From NCBI GenBank assembly GCA_944387865.1, contig CALXGN010000007.1, positions 1 to 64,000 on the forward strand: a DNA stretch of 64,000 nt, in the 5' to 3' direction. The DNA comes from Scatomorpha stercorigallinarum. Lineage in GTDB: Bacteria; Bacillota; Clostridia; Oscillospirales; Oscillospiraceae. The notes beneath the pieces were generated by a model, which was not told where the DNA came from, did not search any database, and worked only from the letters and a program-made list of their open reading frames with translations. A program made the translations under genes and the position numbers. Positions 56,860-64,000 of this stretch are shown piece after piece; the first letter of the stretch is position 1; the number at the start of each line of letters is the position of its first letter.

Positions 56860-58074
56860 ATGGACAGATATCTGATAATAGCCGACGATTTCACCGGCGC
56901 CAACGACACGGGCGTGCAGCTGCGCCGCCGGGGGCTGCCCACGAGCGTCATCTTCGCGGGCAAGAAGCTGCCGGAGGGCGACTGCGTGGTGATAGACACC
57001 GAGAGCCGCGGCGTTTCCCCCGAGGAGGCGGCCGAGGCCGTGACGCTCGCCTGCGCGGAGGTCAACTTTGACGACTATAAGTACGTCATCAAGAAGGTGG
57101 ACTCCACCCTGCGCGGCAACATCGCCGCCGAGGTGGCCGCCATGGACGCGGCCTATAAGCCGGAGCTCATCATTTTCATGCCCGCGCTGCCCGCGCTGGG
57201 CCGCACCACCGAAAACGGCGTCCACTGCCTGAAGGGCGTGCCCCTGACGGAAACGGAGCTCGCCAAGGACCCCAAGAACCCCGTCCGCGAGGACAACATC
57301 AACAAACTGCTGGCCGCGGCCTATACGGAGAGCGTCACGCACGTCTCGCTCGGCGAGATACGCAACGGATTCGCCATCGGGGGCGGGCGCGTCTTTACCT
57401 TCGACAGCGTCTCCGACCAGGACATGCAGGCCGTCATCGCGGCTGCCAAGGCCACGGGCAAGCGCGCGCTCTATATCGGCACGGCCGCCATGGCCGACAA
57501 CATCATGGCCCTGGAGAGCACGGTGCCGCCCGTGATGGGCGTCATCGCCAGCGTCAGCGACGTATCCGGCGGGCAGGTGCGCGCGGCGGAGGCCGCGGGC
57601 GTCAAGAGCGTGGTCGTGCCCTTCCACGAGATACTCTCCGGCGCCAAGGGGCAGGCCGAGTATGTGAACGCCACCGTGGAGAGCCTGAAGGCCGGGCATG
57701 ACACCATGCTCGTCAGCAGCAGCACGCTCAGCCGCAGCGAGCTCGACGCCGCCAGGGCGGAGGGCGAGCGCCAGGGCATGAGCCTGCCGCAGGTGAGCGA
57801 CTATGTGCGCTTCACGATGGGCGAGATGGCCGCCGCCGTGCTCGGCGAGTGCGCCGTCAGCGGCGTGTTCGTAACGGGCGGCGACACGGCCCTGGGCCTG
57901 CTGGAGAGCCTGGGCGCGGACGGCTCGGAGATACTCTCCGAGGTCAGCGTGGGCATACCCATGATGCGCCTTATCGGCGGCAAGGCCGCTGGCGTGAAGA
58001 TGGTCACCAAAGCGGGCGCTTTCGGCACGCCGGACGCCATCAACAACGCCTTCCGCAAGCTCAAGGAAGCCTGA
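56860..58074 (+). CDS. Four-carbon acid sugar kinase (DtnK/OtnK type)
   Basis: A 404-residue kinase with the two-domain DUF1537 architecture. The N-terminal domain has IIADDFTGANDTGVQL and IKKVDSTLRGNIAAEV with PALGRTTENGVHCLKGVPLTET; the C-terminal nucleotide domain has VFVTGGDTALGLLESLGADG and MVTKAGAFGTPDAI. It phosphorylates D-threonate, D-erythronate or a related acid at O4 for PdxA2. The gene is spaced 4 bp from pdxA2. Exact acid specificity cannot be read from sequence. Confidence 0.94.
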   Translation: MDRYLIIADDFTGANDTGVQLRRRGLPTSVIFAGKKLPEGDCVVIDTESRGVSPEEAAEAVTLACAEVNFDDYKYVIKKVDSTLRGNIAAEVAAMDAAYKPELIIFMPALPALGRTTENGVHCLKGVPLTETELAKDPKNPVREDNINKLLAAAYTESVTHVSLGEIRNGFAIGGGRVFTFDSVSDQDMQAVIAAAKATGKRALYIGTAAMADNIMALESTVPPVMGVIASVSDVSGGQVRAAEAAGVKSVVVPFHEILSGAKGQAEYVNATVESLKAGHDTMLVSSSTLSRSELDAARAEGERQGMSLPQVSDYVRFTMGEMAAAVLGECAVSGVFVTGGDTALGLLESLGADGSEILSEVSVGIPMMRLIGGKAAGVKMVTKAGAFGTPDAINNAFRKLKEA

Positions 58075-58125
58075 AATAAAGAGTGAGGCCGGGCCGCCGA
58101 CGCGGCCCGGCGGAAAGGAAAGCAA

Positions 58126-58419
58126 ATGAGCACTATTCACGCGGTCCATATCGACGACAAGGACTCCTGCGTCACCGTCACCGAGCCCGTCAAGGCCGGG
58201 GACACCGTGGAGTACCATCTGGCGGACGGCACGGTGGAGACCGTCACCGCCCTGGGCGACTCGCCCATCTATCACAAGATCGCCATCGTGGACGTGCCGG
58301 AGGGCGGGTTCGTCTACAAGTACGGCCAGAAGATCGGCATAGCCAGCTGCGATATCAAAAAGGGCGACTACGTCCACACCCACAATCTGAAGCCCGTCGG
58401 GCACCTGCAGGAGGCGTGA
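58126..58419 (+). CDS. UxaA-family N-terminal SAF-domain subunit
   Basis: A 97-residue protein corresponding to the SAF domain that begins altronate/galactarate dehydratases: SCVTVTEPVKAGDTVEYH, then SPIYHKIAIVDVPEGGFVYKYGQKIGIASCDIKKGDYVHTHNL. GGAAAGG precedes the ATG. Together with the next gene it makes a split two-subunit dehydratase of the UxaA/GarD type. The His/Gly-rich IYHKIAI region is the part that contributes to the active site in fused homologues. Confidence 0.93.
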   Translation: MSTIHAVHIDDKDSCVTVTEPVKAGDTVEYHLADGTVETVTALGDSPIYHKIAIVDVPEGGFVYKYGQKIGIASCDIKKGDYVHTHNLKPVGHLQEA

Positions 58420-58421
58420 AC

Positions 58422-59594
58422 ATGGATAAGACCACTTTTATGGGCTATAAGCGCCCCTACGGCCGCGTCGGCATCCGCAACCACGTCGTGGTCATGCCCG
58501 GCGTCAACTGCGCGGAGATCGCCGCCAGGCGCATCGCGGAGAGCTGCAAGGGCTCCACGCTGCTCACCAACCCCTACGGCTGCGTGCAGAGCCAGGGCGA
58601 CACGCAGATCACGCTGAAGATACTCGCCGGCCTGCTCGCCAACCCCAACGTCCACAGCGTGCTCATCGTCGGCCTCGGCTGCGAGACCATGCAGAAGGAC
58701 ATGTACCTCAACGCCGTGGAGGAGCGCTCCCCCGGCAAGCGCGTGGAGTACATCACCATCCAGCAGTGCGGCGGAATCGGCCGCACGGTGGCCAGGGGCA
58801 TCTCCATCGTCCAGGAGCTGATGGCGGAGGCCGAAAAGTGCAAGCGCGAGCCCTGTCCCATCGGCGAGCTGATGCTGGGCCTGGAGTGCGGCGGCAGCGA
58901 CCCCACCAGCGGCATCTGCGCCAACGTGGCGCTGGGCATCGTCTCCGACCGGCTGGTCGATATGGGCGGCAGCAGCGTCATCAGCGAGACCAGCGAGGCC
59001 ATCGGCGCCGAGCACATCCTCAAGGCCCGCGGCGCCACGCCGGAGATCGGCCAGAAGATCTATGACACCATCAAGTGGAAGGACGACGCCTACCGCGAGA
59101 TGGGCGAGGACATCCGCAACTCCAACCCGACGCCGGGCAACATCCGCTCCGGCCTCACCACGCTGGAGGAGAAGAGCCTGGGCTGCATCAACAAGAGCGG
59201 CACGCGGCCCTTCACCGGCTGCTACGCCTATGGCGAGATGATCACCACCCGCGGCCCCGCCTTCCTGGAGACCGGCGCTTACGACCCACTCTCCACCATC
59301 GGCGAGCTGGCCAGCGGCTGCCAGACCGTGGCCTTCACCACCGGCATGGGCAACCCGATGGGCTGCGCCGTGGGCCCGGTGATAAAGATCACCGGCAACC
59401 ACCAGACCTATGAGTGGATGAACGACCTGCTCGATTTCGACTGCAGCGCCAGCCTGCGCGGCGAAAAGAGCCACGCCCAGGTGGCGGACGAGCTCTTCGA
59501 CCTCATAATCGACGTCTGCGAGGGCAAGCTGACCAAGGCGGAGATCAACGGCTCCGACATCAACACCATCGACCACTACAATATGCTCTGCTGA
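58422..59594 (+). CDS. UxaA-family sugar-acid dehydratase catalytic subunit
   Basis: A 390-residue dehydratase of the altronate/D-galactarate dehydratase C-terminal family. Motifs include GYKRPYGRVGIRNHVVVMPGVNC, NPYGCVQSQGDTQITLKIL, GLGCETMQ, GLECGGSDPTSGICAN and the metal-site region TTGMGNPMGCAVGPVIKITGN. It removes water from a sugar acid to give a 2-keto-3-deoxy acid. The start 2 bp after the SAF subunit stop fits the family; the longer open frame is a shadow. Homologues also act on other substrates such as sulfolactate, so the acid is not certain. Confidence 0.93.
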   Translation: MDKTTFMGYKRPYGRVGIRNHVVVMPGVNCAEIAARRIAESCKGSTLLTNPYGCVQSQGDTQITLKILAGLLANPNVHSVLIVGLGCETMQKDMYLNAVEERSPGKRVEYITIQQCGGIGRTVARGISIVQELMAEAEKCKREPCPIGELMLGLECGGSDPTSGICANVALGIVSDRLVDMGGSSVISETSEAIGAEHILKARGATPEIGQKIYDTIKWKDDAYREMGEDIRNSNPTPGNIRSGLTTLEEKSLGCINKSGTRPFTGCYAYGEMITTRGPAFLETGAYDPLSTIGELASGCQTVAFTTGMGNPMGCAVGPVIKITGNHQTYEWMNDLLDFDCSASLRGEKSHAQVADELFDLIIDVCEGKLTKAEINGSDINTIDHYNMLC

Positions 59595-59611
59595 GGGCAT
59601 GGAAAAATGCG

Positions 59612-59638
59612 AGGGCCGCCCCGCGCGGGCGGCCCTTT
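59612..59638 (+). terminator. Intrinsic terminator between dehydratase and larB
   Basis: AGGGCCGCCC (59612-59621) pairs with GGGCGGCCCT (59627-59636); a short T tract follows. It probably lets limited read-through into the cofactor genes larB and larC. Confidence 0.75.
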
Positions 59639-59658
59639 GCGGGTTTTTGAGGTATGCT

Positions 59659-60405
59659 ATGAAGAAAAAATTCGTTTTGGACATCCTGAAAGAGGTCGAG
59701 GCCGGGCGCCTTTCGGCCGACGACGCGCTCACGCGGCTGAAGCTGGAGCCCATCGAGGAGCTCGGCTTCGCGCGCGTGGATCTGCACCGCGAGCTGCGCC
59801 AGGGCGCGACCGAGGTCATCTACGGCGCGGGGAAGACGCCGGAACAGATTTCGAAAATTATCGGCGCGTTGATGGACAACGGCGCGCCGACTGTGCTGAC
59901 CACACGCATGTCGCAGGAGGCGGCGGACTATGTGGGCGAGCGGCATGAGCTGCGCTACGACCCCGTTTCCCGCGTGGGCATCGCCGGCGAGATACCGGAG
60001 CCGGACGGCGTGGGCACCATCGTCGTCGCCACCGGCGGCACGACGGATATCCCCGTGGCGGAAGAGGCGGCGCTGACCGCCGAGGCGCTGGGGAACCGCG
60101 TGAAGCGCCTCTATGACGTGGGCGTTTCCGGCATCCACCGCCTGCTGGAGCACGCGGACGACATCGTCACCGCCCGCTGCATCGTGGCCGTGGCCGGCAT
60201 GGAGGGCGCGCTGCCGAGCGTCATCGGCGGGCTTGCCGACTGCCCGGTGATCGCCGTTCCCACCAGCGTGGGCTATGGCGCTGCATTTGGCGGCGTGGCG
60301 GCGCTTTTGAGTATGCTGAATTCCTGTGCCAGCGGCCTGTCCGTGGTCAACATCGACAACGGCTTCGGGGCGGGCTATCTGGCCAGTATGATAAATCACC
60401 TGTGA
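59659..60405 (+). CDS. larB: Nickel-pincer cofactor synthase LarB
   Basis: A 248-residue enzyme carboxylating and cleaving nicotinic acid adenine dinucleotide to start nickel-pincer synthesis. The C-terminal half is AIR-carboxylase (PurE)-like: VVATGGTTDIPVAEEAALTAEALG, GVSGIHRLLEH, VAGMEGALPSVIGGLADCPVIAVPTSVGYGAAFGG and the C-terminal NIDNGFGAGYLAS. The start at 59659 has GAGGTATGCT upstream and excludes a 20-residue non-conserved extension. It lies 10 bp before larC. Confidence 0.95.
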   Translation: MKKKFVLDILKEVEAGRLSADDALTRLKLEPIEELGFARVDLHRELRQGATEVIYGAGKTPEQISKIIGALMDNGAPTVLTTRMSQEAADYVGERHELRYDPVSRVGIAGEIPEPDGVGTIVVATGGTTDIPVAEEAALTAEALGNRVKRLYDVGVSGIHRLLEHADDIVTARCIVAVAGMEGALPSVIGGLADCPVIAVPTSVGYGAAFGGVAALLSMLNSCASGLSVVNIDNGFGAGYLASMINHL

Positions 60406-60415
60406 GGACCAAGCA

Positions 60416-61750
60416 ATGAGAACACTTTATCTTGACTGCGGCATGGGCGCGGCGGGCGATATGCTGATGGCCGCGCTCTATGAGCTGGCGCCCGACCGCG
60501 AGGGCTTTTTGCGCAAAATGGCGGAGCTGGGCCTGCCCGGCGTGGAGGTGAAGCTCGCGCGCGCGGAGAGCCACGGCATCGCCGGTACCCACGCCGCCGT
60601 GACCGTCCACGGCCTGGAGGAGGACGAGCACCTGCACGGCCATGAAGGGCACGGGCACGGCCATGAGCAGCCCCATGAACATCCGCACGACCACGTGCAT
60701 GAACATCCGCATGAGCACGACCACGGCCACGAGCATATTCATGAGCACGAGCACGACCATGACCATGACCATGAGCACGCTCACGAGCATGAACACGGGC
60801 ACGAGCACCACCATCACGGGCCGCACCTGAGCGACGTCCTGGCGCTCATCGGCTCGCTGCCGGTGTCCGATCGAGTGAGGGAGAACGCCTGCGCGGTCTA
60901 CCGCGCCATCGCGGAGGCCGAGGGCGAGGCGCACGGCGCCGCGCCGGACATGGTGCACTTCCACGAGGTGGGCTCGCTGGACGCCATCGCCGACGTGGTC
61001 GGCGTCTCGCTGCTGATGGAGGCGATAGCGCCGGAGCGCGTGGTGGCCTCGCCTGTGCGCGTGGGGTACGGCACTGTGAAGTGCGCGCACGGGCTGCTGA
61101 GCGTCCCCGCGCCGGCCACGGCCTCGCTGCTCAAGGGCGTGCCCATCTATGCCGGCGCTCTGGAGGGCGAGATGTGCACCCCCACGGGCGCGGCGCTGCT
61201 GAAGCACTTCGCCACGGAGTTCGGGCACATGCCGGAGATGGAGACGGAGGCCGTCGGCGTGGGCCTGGGGACGCGCGATTTCGGCACGCCCAACTGCCTG
61301 CGCGCCTTTCTGGGCGAGAGCCGGGGCGGGCTGCCGCGCGTGAGCGAGCTCAGGTGCAACATCGACGACGCCACGCCCGAGGAGCTGGGCTTTGCCATGG
61401 ACGTGCTGCTGGAAAACGGCGCGCTGGACGTGTTCACCGTGCCCATCGGCATGAAAAAGAACCGCCCCGCCACGCTGCTCTGCTGCCTCTGCGCCGCGGA
61501 TAAGGAAGAGGAGATGGGCCGGCTGCTGCTGCGCCATACGCCCACGCTGGGCGTGCGCATCTACCGCCCGGAGCGGATGACGCTCAGCCGCGGCATCGAG
61601 ACGGCGGAAACGCGCTTCGGCCCCGTGCGCGTCAAGACTGCGGAGGGCTGGGGCGTGAGCAAGCGGAAGGCGGAGTATGACGACATCGCCCGCATCGCCC
61701 GCGAAAACGGCCTCACGCTGGCCGAGGCGCGCGCTGAGGCGGAAAAGTGA
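60416..61750 (+). CDS. larC: Nickel insertion protein LarC (single ORF, histidine-rich insert)
   Basis: A 444-residue CTP-dependent nickel cyclometallase that puts Ni into the pincer ligand. The N-terminal part is YLDCGMGAAGDMLMAALYEL, followed by a histidine-rich stretch (72-137) with 33 His in 66 residues, mostly HE/HD/HG repeats. Then come PDMVHFHEVGSLDAIADVVG, CAHGLLSVPAPATASLL, CTPTGAALLKHF and the C-terminal ELRCNIDDATPEELGFAMD and MTLSRGIETAETRFGPVRVK. Lactobacillus larC is read as two frames joined by a programmed frameshift; here it is one uninterrupted frame. GAGG lies 8 nt upstream of the ATG. Confidence 0.95.
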   Translation: MRTLYLDCGMGAAGDMLMAALYELAPDREGFLRKMAELGLPGVEVKLARAESHGIAGTHAAVTVHGLEEDEHLHGHEGHGHGHEQPHEHPHDHVHEHPHEHDHGHEHIHEHEHDHDHDHEHAHEHEHGHEHHHHGPHLSDVLALIGSLPVSDRVRENACAVYRAIAEAEGEAHGAAPDMVHFHEVGSLDAIADVVGVSLLMEAIAPERVVASPVRVGYGTVKCAHGLLSVPAPATASLLKGVPIYAGALEGEMCTPTGAALLKHFATEFGHMPEMETEAVGVGLGTRDFGTPNCLRAFLGESRGGLPRVSELRCNIDDATPEELGFAMDVLLENGALDVFTVPIGMKKNRPATLLCCLCAADKEEEMGRLLLRHTPTLGVRIYRPERMTLSRGIETAETRFGPVRVKTAEGWGVSKRKAEYDDIARIARENGLTLAEARAEAEK

Positions 61751-61754
61751 CATA

Positions 61755-61777
61755 ACGGCTTGAATGAGCCGTATTTT
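61755..61777 (+). terminator. Weak intrinsic terminator after larC
   Basis: ACGGCT, 6-nt loop, AGCCGT, then ATTTT, 5 bp after the larC stop. The stem is short; it overlaps the -35 of the next promoter. Confidence 0.5.
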
Positions 61778-61788
61778 GCTGGTATAAT
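61760..61788 (+). promoter_or_regulatory. Promoter of the ECF sigma/anti-sigma operon
   Basis: TTGAAT (61760-61765), a 17-bp spacer and TATAAT (61783-61788) with an extended TGG before it. It is housekeeping-type rather than the AAC-type expected of ECF autoregulation. A GC hairpin (61812-61838) lies in the leader. Confidence 0.75.
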
Positions 61789-61870
61789 CAGAACGCTGAA
61801 AATTTTTTTCCGGGCGGTGCAATAAAACGCGCCGCCCAGGCATTATTATGGCAGTCAGGAGGTTGCGGCC

Positions 61871-62434
61871 TTGTTAATGACGCTTGGAGCTACGCTTTCC
61901 GGAGGCGGAGCGGAGGCGCTCGAACGTTGCCTTGTCCGTATGGCGGACGGGGACACAGACGCCCTTTCCGGGCTCTATGAGAGGACGCACGCGGCCATAT
62001 ACGGCTACGCGCTGTCCCTCCTGAAAAATGTACAGGACGCCGAGGACGTGATGCAGGACACCTTCGTCAAGGCGTTCCACGCGGCGGGGCAATACAAAAG
62101 CTCCGGCAGGCCCATGGCCTGGCTGATGACCATCGCCCGCAACGAGGCGCTGATGCGCATCCGCGGCCGGGGGAGGACGGTCTCGATGTCCCCGGAGGAC
62201 TGGCAGGAACAGTTCGCCGACCGGCCGGACGTCTCGCAGGAGGATAAGCTGACGCTGAAAGCCCTGCTGGAGACGCTCTCCGACGAGGAGCGGGAGATCG
62301 TCACGCTGCACGCGCTCACCGGGCTCAAGCACCGGGAGATCGCCGCCATGCTGGACCTGGCATTGCCCACCGTCCTGTCGAAGTACAACCGCGCCATAAA
62401 AAAGCTTGGGAAGTCCCTTGAGGAGGCTGAGTGA
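61871..62434 (+). CDS. ECF-type RNA polymerase sigma factor
   Basis: A 187-residue sigma-70 family ECF factor. Region 2 is at about 25-95 (YALSLLKNVQDAEDVMQDTFVKAFHAAGQYKSSGRPMAWLMTIARNEALMRIR). Region 4 is at about 130-183 (LETLSDEEREIVTLHALTGLKHREIAAMLDLALPTVLSKYNRAIKKLGK). TTG at 61871 with AGGAGG 8 nt upstream is the likely start; the ATG two codons later is also possible. Its stop overlaps the next gene (TGATG), which encodes a membrane protein with anti-sigma-like features, so the two are a regulatory pair. Confidence 0.93.
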   Translation: MLMTLGATLSGGGAEALERCLVRMADGDTDALSGLYERTHAAIYGYALSLLKNVQDAEDVMQDTFVKAFHAAGQYKSSGRPMAWLMTIARNEALMRIRGRGRTVSMSPEDWQEQFADRPDVSQEDKLTLKALLETLSDEEREIVTLHALTGLKHREIAAMLDLALPTVLSKYNRAIKKLGKSLEEAE

Positions 62435-64000
62435 TGGACAACGAGAAGCTCGAACAGCGCATACGCGACCTGGCCGGGCACGCCGCGCCCGATAAGCTCG
62501 GCGACATACTCGCAGCCTGTCAGCAGGACGCCCGGAAAGGAATAATAATCGATATGAATACCGAAGTGAAGAAGAGGAGACCCCGTTGGACGGCCATCGT
62601 TGCCGTCGCCGCCGCCGTCGCGCTCATCTGCGCCGCCGGCTTTATAGGCTACGGCTACGGCCGCACCGCCGCCCCCACCGAGGATTCGGTGATCATGCTC
62701 GACGTCAACCCCAGCGTGTCCATCAGCGTGGACGCGGAGGAGAAGGTCCTCGCCGTCACGCCGCTGAACGCGGACGGCAACATCGTCGTCGGCGACATGG
62801 ACTTCACTGGCTCCAGCCTGGACGTGACGGTGAACGCCCTCATCGGCTCCATGCTGCTGAACGGCTATATCGACGACATCACGAACTCCATCCTGGTCAC
62901 CGTTGAGAACGGCGACGCCGCCCGCGCGGCCACATTGCAGGAGCGCGTGACGGCCCTCGTCAGCGGCGCGCTGAGCAGCGACGGCCTGCAGGCGTCCGTG
63001 ATAAGCCAGACCGTCAGCCACAACGACGAGCTGAGCGCCCTTGCCCAGCAGTACGGCATCTCCGAGGGCAAGGCGGAGCTCATCCGCAAGGTCGTGCTGC
63101 TCGACCCCACGCTCACTTTTGAGACGCTTGCCGGGCTGAGCGTGAACGACATCTCCCTCATCGCCGCTTCCCGTTCACTGACCGATTCCAGCGTCACCCA
63201 GACCGGCTCCGCCAGCGACAAGGGCTACATCGGCGAGGAGGCCGCAAAGGCCGCCGCCTATGCCCACGCGGGCGTTTCCGCCGCGGACGTCAGCTATTCC
63301 TACGTTGACTACGACAGCGAGAACGGCATCATGGTCTATGAGGTGAAGTTCCTGGCCGGGGACGTGGAGTACGAGTACGACATCAGCGCGCTCGACGGCG
63401 CCATCGTCAAGTATGAGCGCGACCAGAGCGGCAGCGGGCTGAGCAGCCCCAACGCGAGCAGCGACTATATTGGCGAAGCCGCCGCCAAGGCCGCCGCGCT
63501 GGAACACGCGGGCCTCAGCGAGAGCGACGTCACCTGGACGAAGGCCAGCTTTGACCGCGAGAACGGCATAATGATCTATGAGATCGACTTCATCACCGCC
63601 GACGCCGAGTACGATTACGAAGTCAACGCCCTCACGGGCGCGATCGTCAAGTCCGAGCGCGAGGTGCGCCGCACCTCCGCCGGCAGCCAGGGCGCCGTGG
63701 CCCCGCCGGTGCAGACGGGCGCCGTCTCCATGGACGATTACATCGGCGAAGAGGCCGCCAGGGCCGCCGTGCTGGAGCACGCGGGCGTCGCCTCTGCCGA
63801 CGCTACCTGGACCAAGTGCGCGCTGGAGCGTGAGAACGGCGTGATGGTCTACGAACTCGATTTCTTCACGGCAGAGGCCAAGTATGACTACGAGGTGAAC
63901 GCCACCAGCGGCGAGATCGTCAAGTCCGAGCGCGAGGTACGCGGCAGCGGCGCGGCCCAGGCCGGCGCGGGCACCACGGACAGCTATATCGGCGTGGACG
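62434..64000 (+). CDS. RsgI/PepSY-domain anti-sigma-like membrane protein, partial at window end
   Basis: At least 522 codons, open to the window edge. The N-terminal cytoplasmic segment (1-50) resembles a short anti-sigma domain; a membrane helix follows at about 53-73 (WTAIVAVAAAVALICAAGFIGYGYG). The next part (SVIMLDVNPSVSISVDAEEKVLAVTPLNADG) is the RsgI extracellular signature. Beyond residue 260 come three PepSY-like repeats of about 80-95 residues, each starting YIGEEAAKAAA-like and ending YDYEVNAxTGxIVKSER-like, with a fourth beginning at the edge. It probably holds the ECF sigma factor at the membrane and senses an extracytoplasmic signal. Confidence 0.88.
   Translation, partial: MDNEKLEQRIRDLAGHAAPDKLGDILAACQQDARKGIIIDMNTEVKKRRPRWTAIVAVAAAVALICAAGFIGYGYGRTAAPTEDSVIMLDVNPSVSISVDAEEKVLAVTPLNADGNIVVGDMDFTGSSLDVTVNALIGSMLLNGYIDDITNSILVTVENGDAARAATLQERVTALVSGALSSDGLQASVISQTVSHNDELSALAQQYGISEGKAELIRKVVLLDPTLTFETLAGLSVNDISLIAASRSLTDSSVTQTGSASDKGYIGEEAAKAAAYAHAGVSAADVSYSYVDYDSENGIMVYEVKFLAGDVEYEYDISALDGAIVKYERDQSGSGLSSPNASSDYIGEAAAKAAALEHAGLSESDVTWTKASFDRENGIMIYEIDFITADAEYDYEVNALTGAIVKSEREVRRTSAGSQGAVAPPVQTGAVSMDDYIGEEAARAAVLEHAGVASADATWTKCALERENGVMVYELDFFTAEAKYDYEVNATSGEIVKSEREVRGSGAAQAGAGTTDSYIGVD

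Noticed and set aside
56743..58404. 553-codon minus-strand frame opposite the sugar-acid kinase
   Set aside because: A shadow of the DtnK-like coding frame; His/Ala/Gly/Leu-rich with no recognisable domain.
60629..60826. Short repeated CATGAGCAC-like units, possible CRISPR or tandem repeat array
   Set aside because: The repeats are in frame and encode the His/Glu stretch of LarC; no unique spacers exist.

Overview
The window is GC-rich, densely coded chromosomal DNA from a Gram-positive, probably gut-associated Clostridia, most like the Oscillospiraceae. Evidence: a walR-walK-walH-walI-walJ-rlmH block, SLH-domain surface proteins, lipoprotein-anchored ABC binding proteins, Tn916-type Int/Xis, frequent TTG/GTG starts behind strong GGAGG sites, and a tmRNA whose tag ends LLAA. 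This lineage call is inference from gene content.

Region 1 (1 to about 9756) is an integrated mobilizable element. It has a Tn916-like integrase, an excisionase, a MobV relaxase, a hairpin-rich oriT/origin candidate, a P4-type helicase, a CHC2 primase, a divergent HTH repressor, a small sigma-70-family factor and a large SLH-anchored cargo protein. Paired 9-10 bp repeats at both ends and a 23-bp dyad at 9734-9756 mark the probable ends; the left attachment site should lie just left of base 1.

Region 2 (9871-15269, minus strand) is the livKHMGF branched-chain amino acid ABC operon. It is preceded by a leader ORF packed with Ile/Leu/Val codons and then an intrinsic terminator, which looks like ribosome-mediated attenuation. 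Region 3 (15455-19823) is a restriction-modification locus with an HNH endonuclease and two beta-type amino-methyltransferases. Region 4 (19903-25836) is a LacI-controlled maltodextrin uptake and GH13 hydrolase locus. Region 5 (25887-28616) is a TetR regulator with a tiny membrane protein and two alpha/beta hydrolases. Region 6 (28795-31874) holds ssrA, a cyclophilin, an SLH/DUF2927 surface protein, smpB and a small ORF.

Region 7 (32107-41778) is NUDIX, walRKHI, murA, walJ, rlmH, a DUF2007 protein and a phosphohexomutase. Region 8 (41856-51136) holds a split chromate-type transporter, a triple-repeat lipoprotein, cell-surface polysaccharide genes, an AlaX-type editing protein and three small conserved genes.

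Region 9 (51141-61750) is the most interesting metabolic block: larE, then a KDG-type permease, larA, glycerate kinase, a PdxA2-like dehydrogenase, a DtnK-like kinase, a split UxaA-type dehydratase, larB and larC. All enzymes for making and using the nickel-pincer cofactor are therefore embedded in a sugar-acid catabolic cluster. Region 10 (61871-end) is an ECF sigma factor with an RsgI/PepSY anti-sigma-like membrane protein cut off by the window end.
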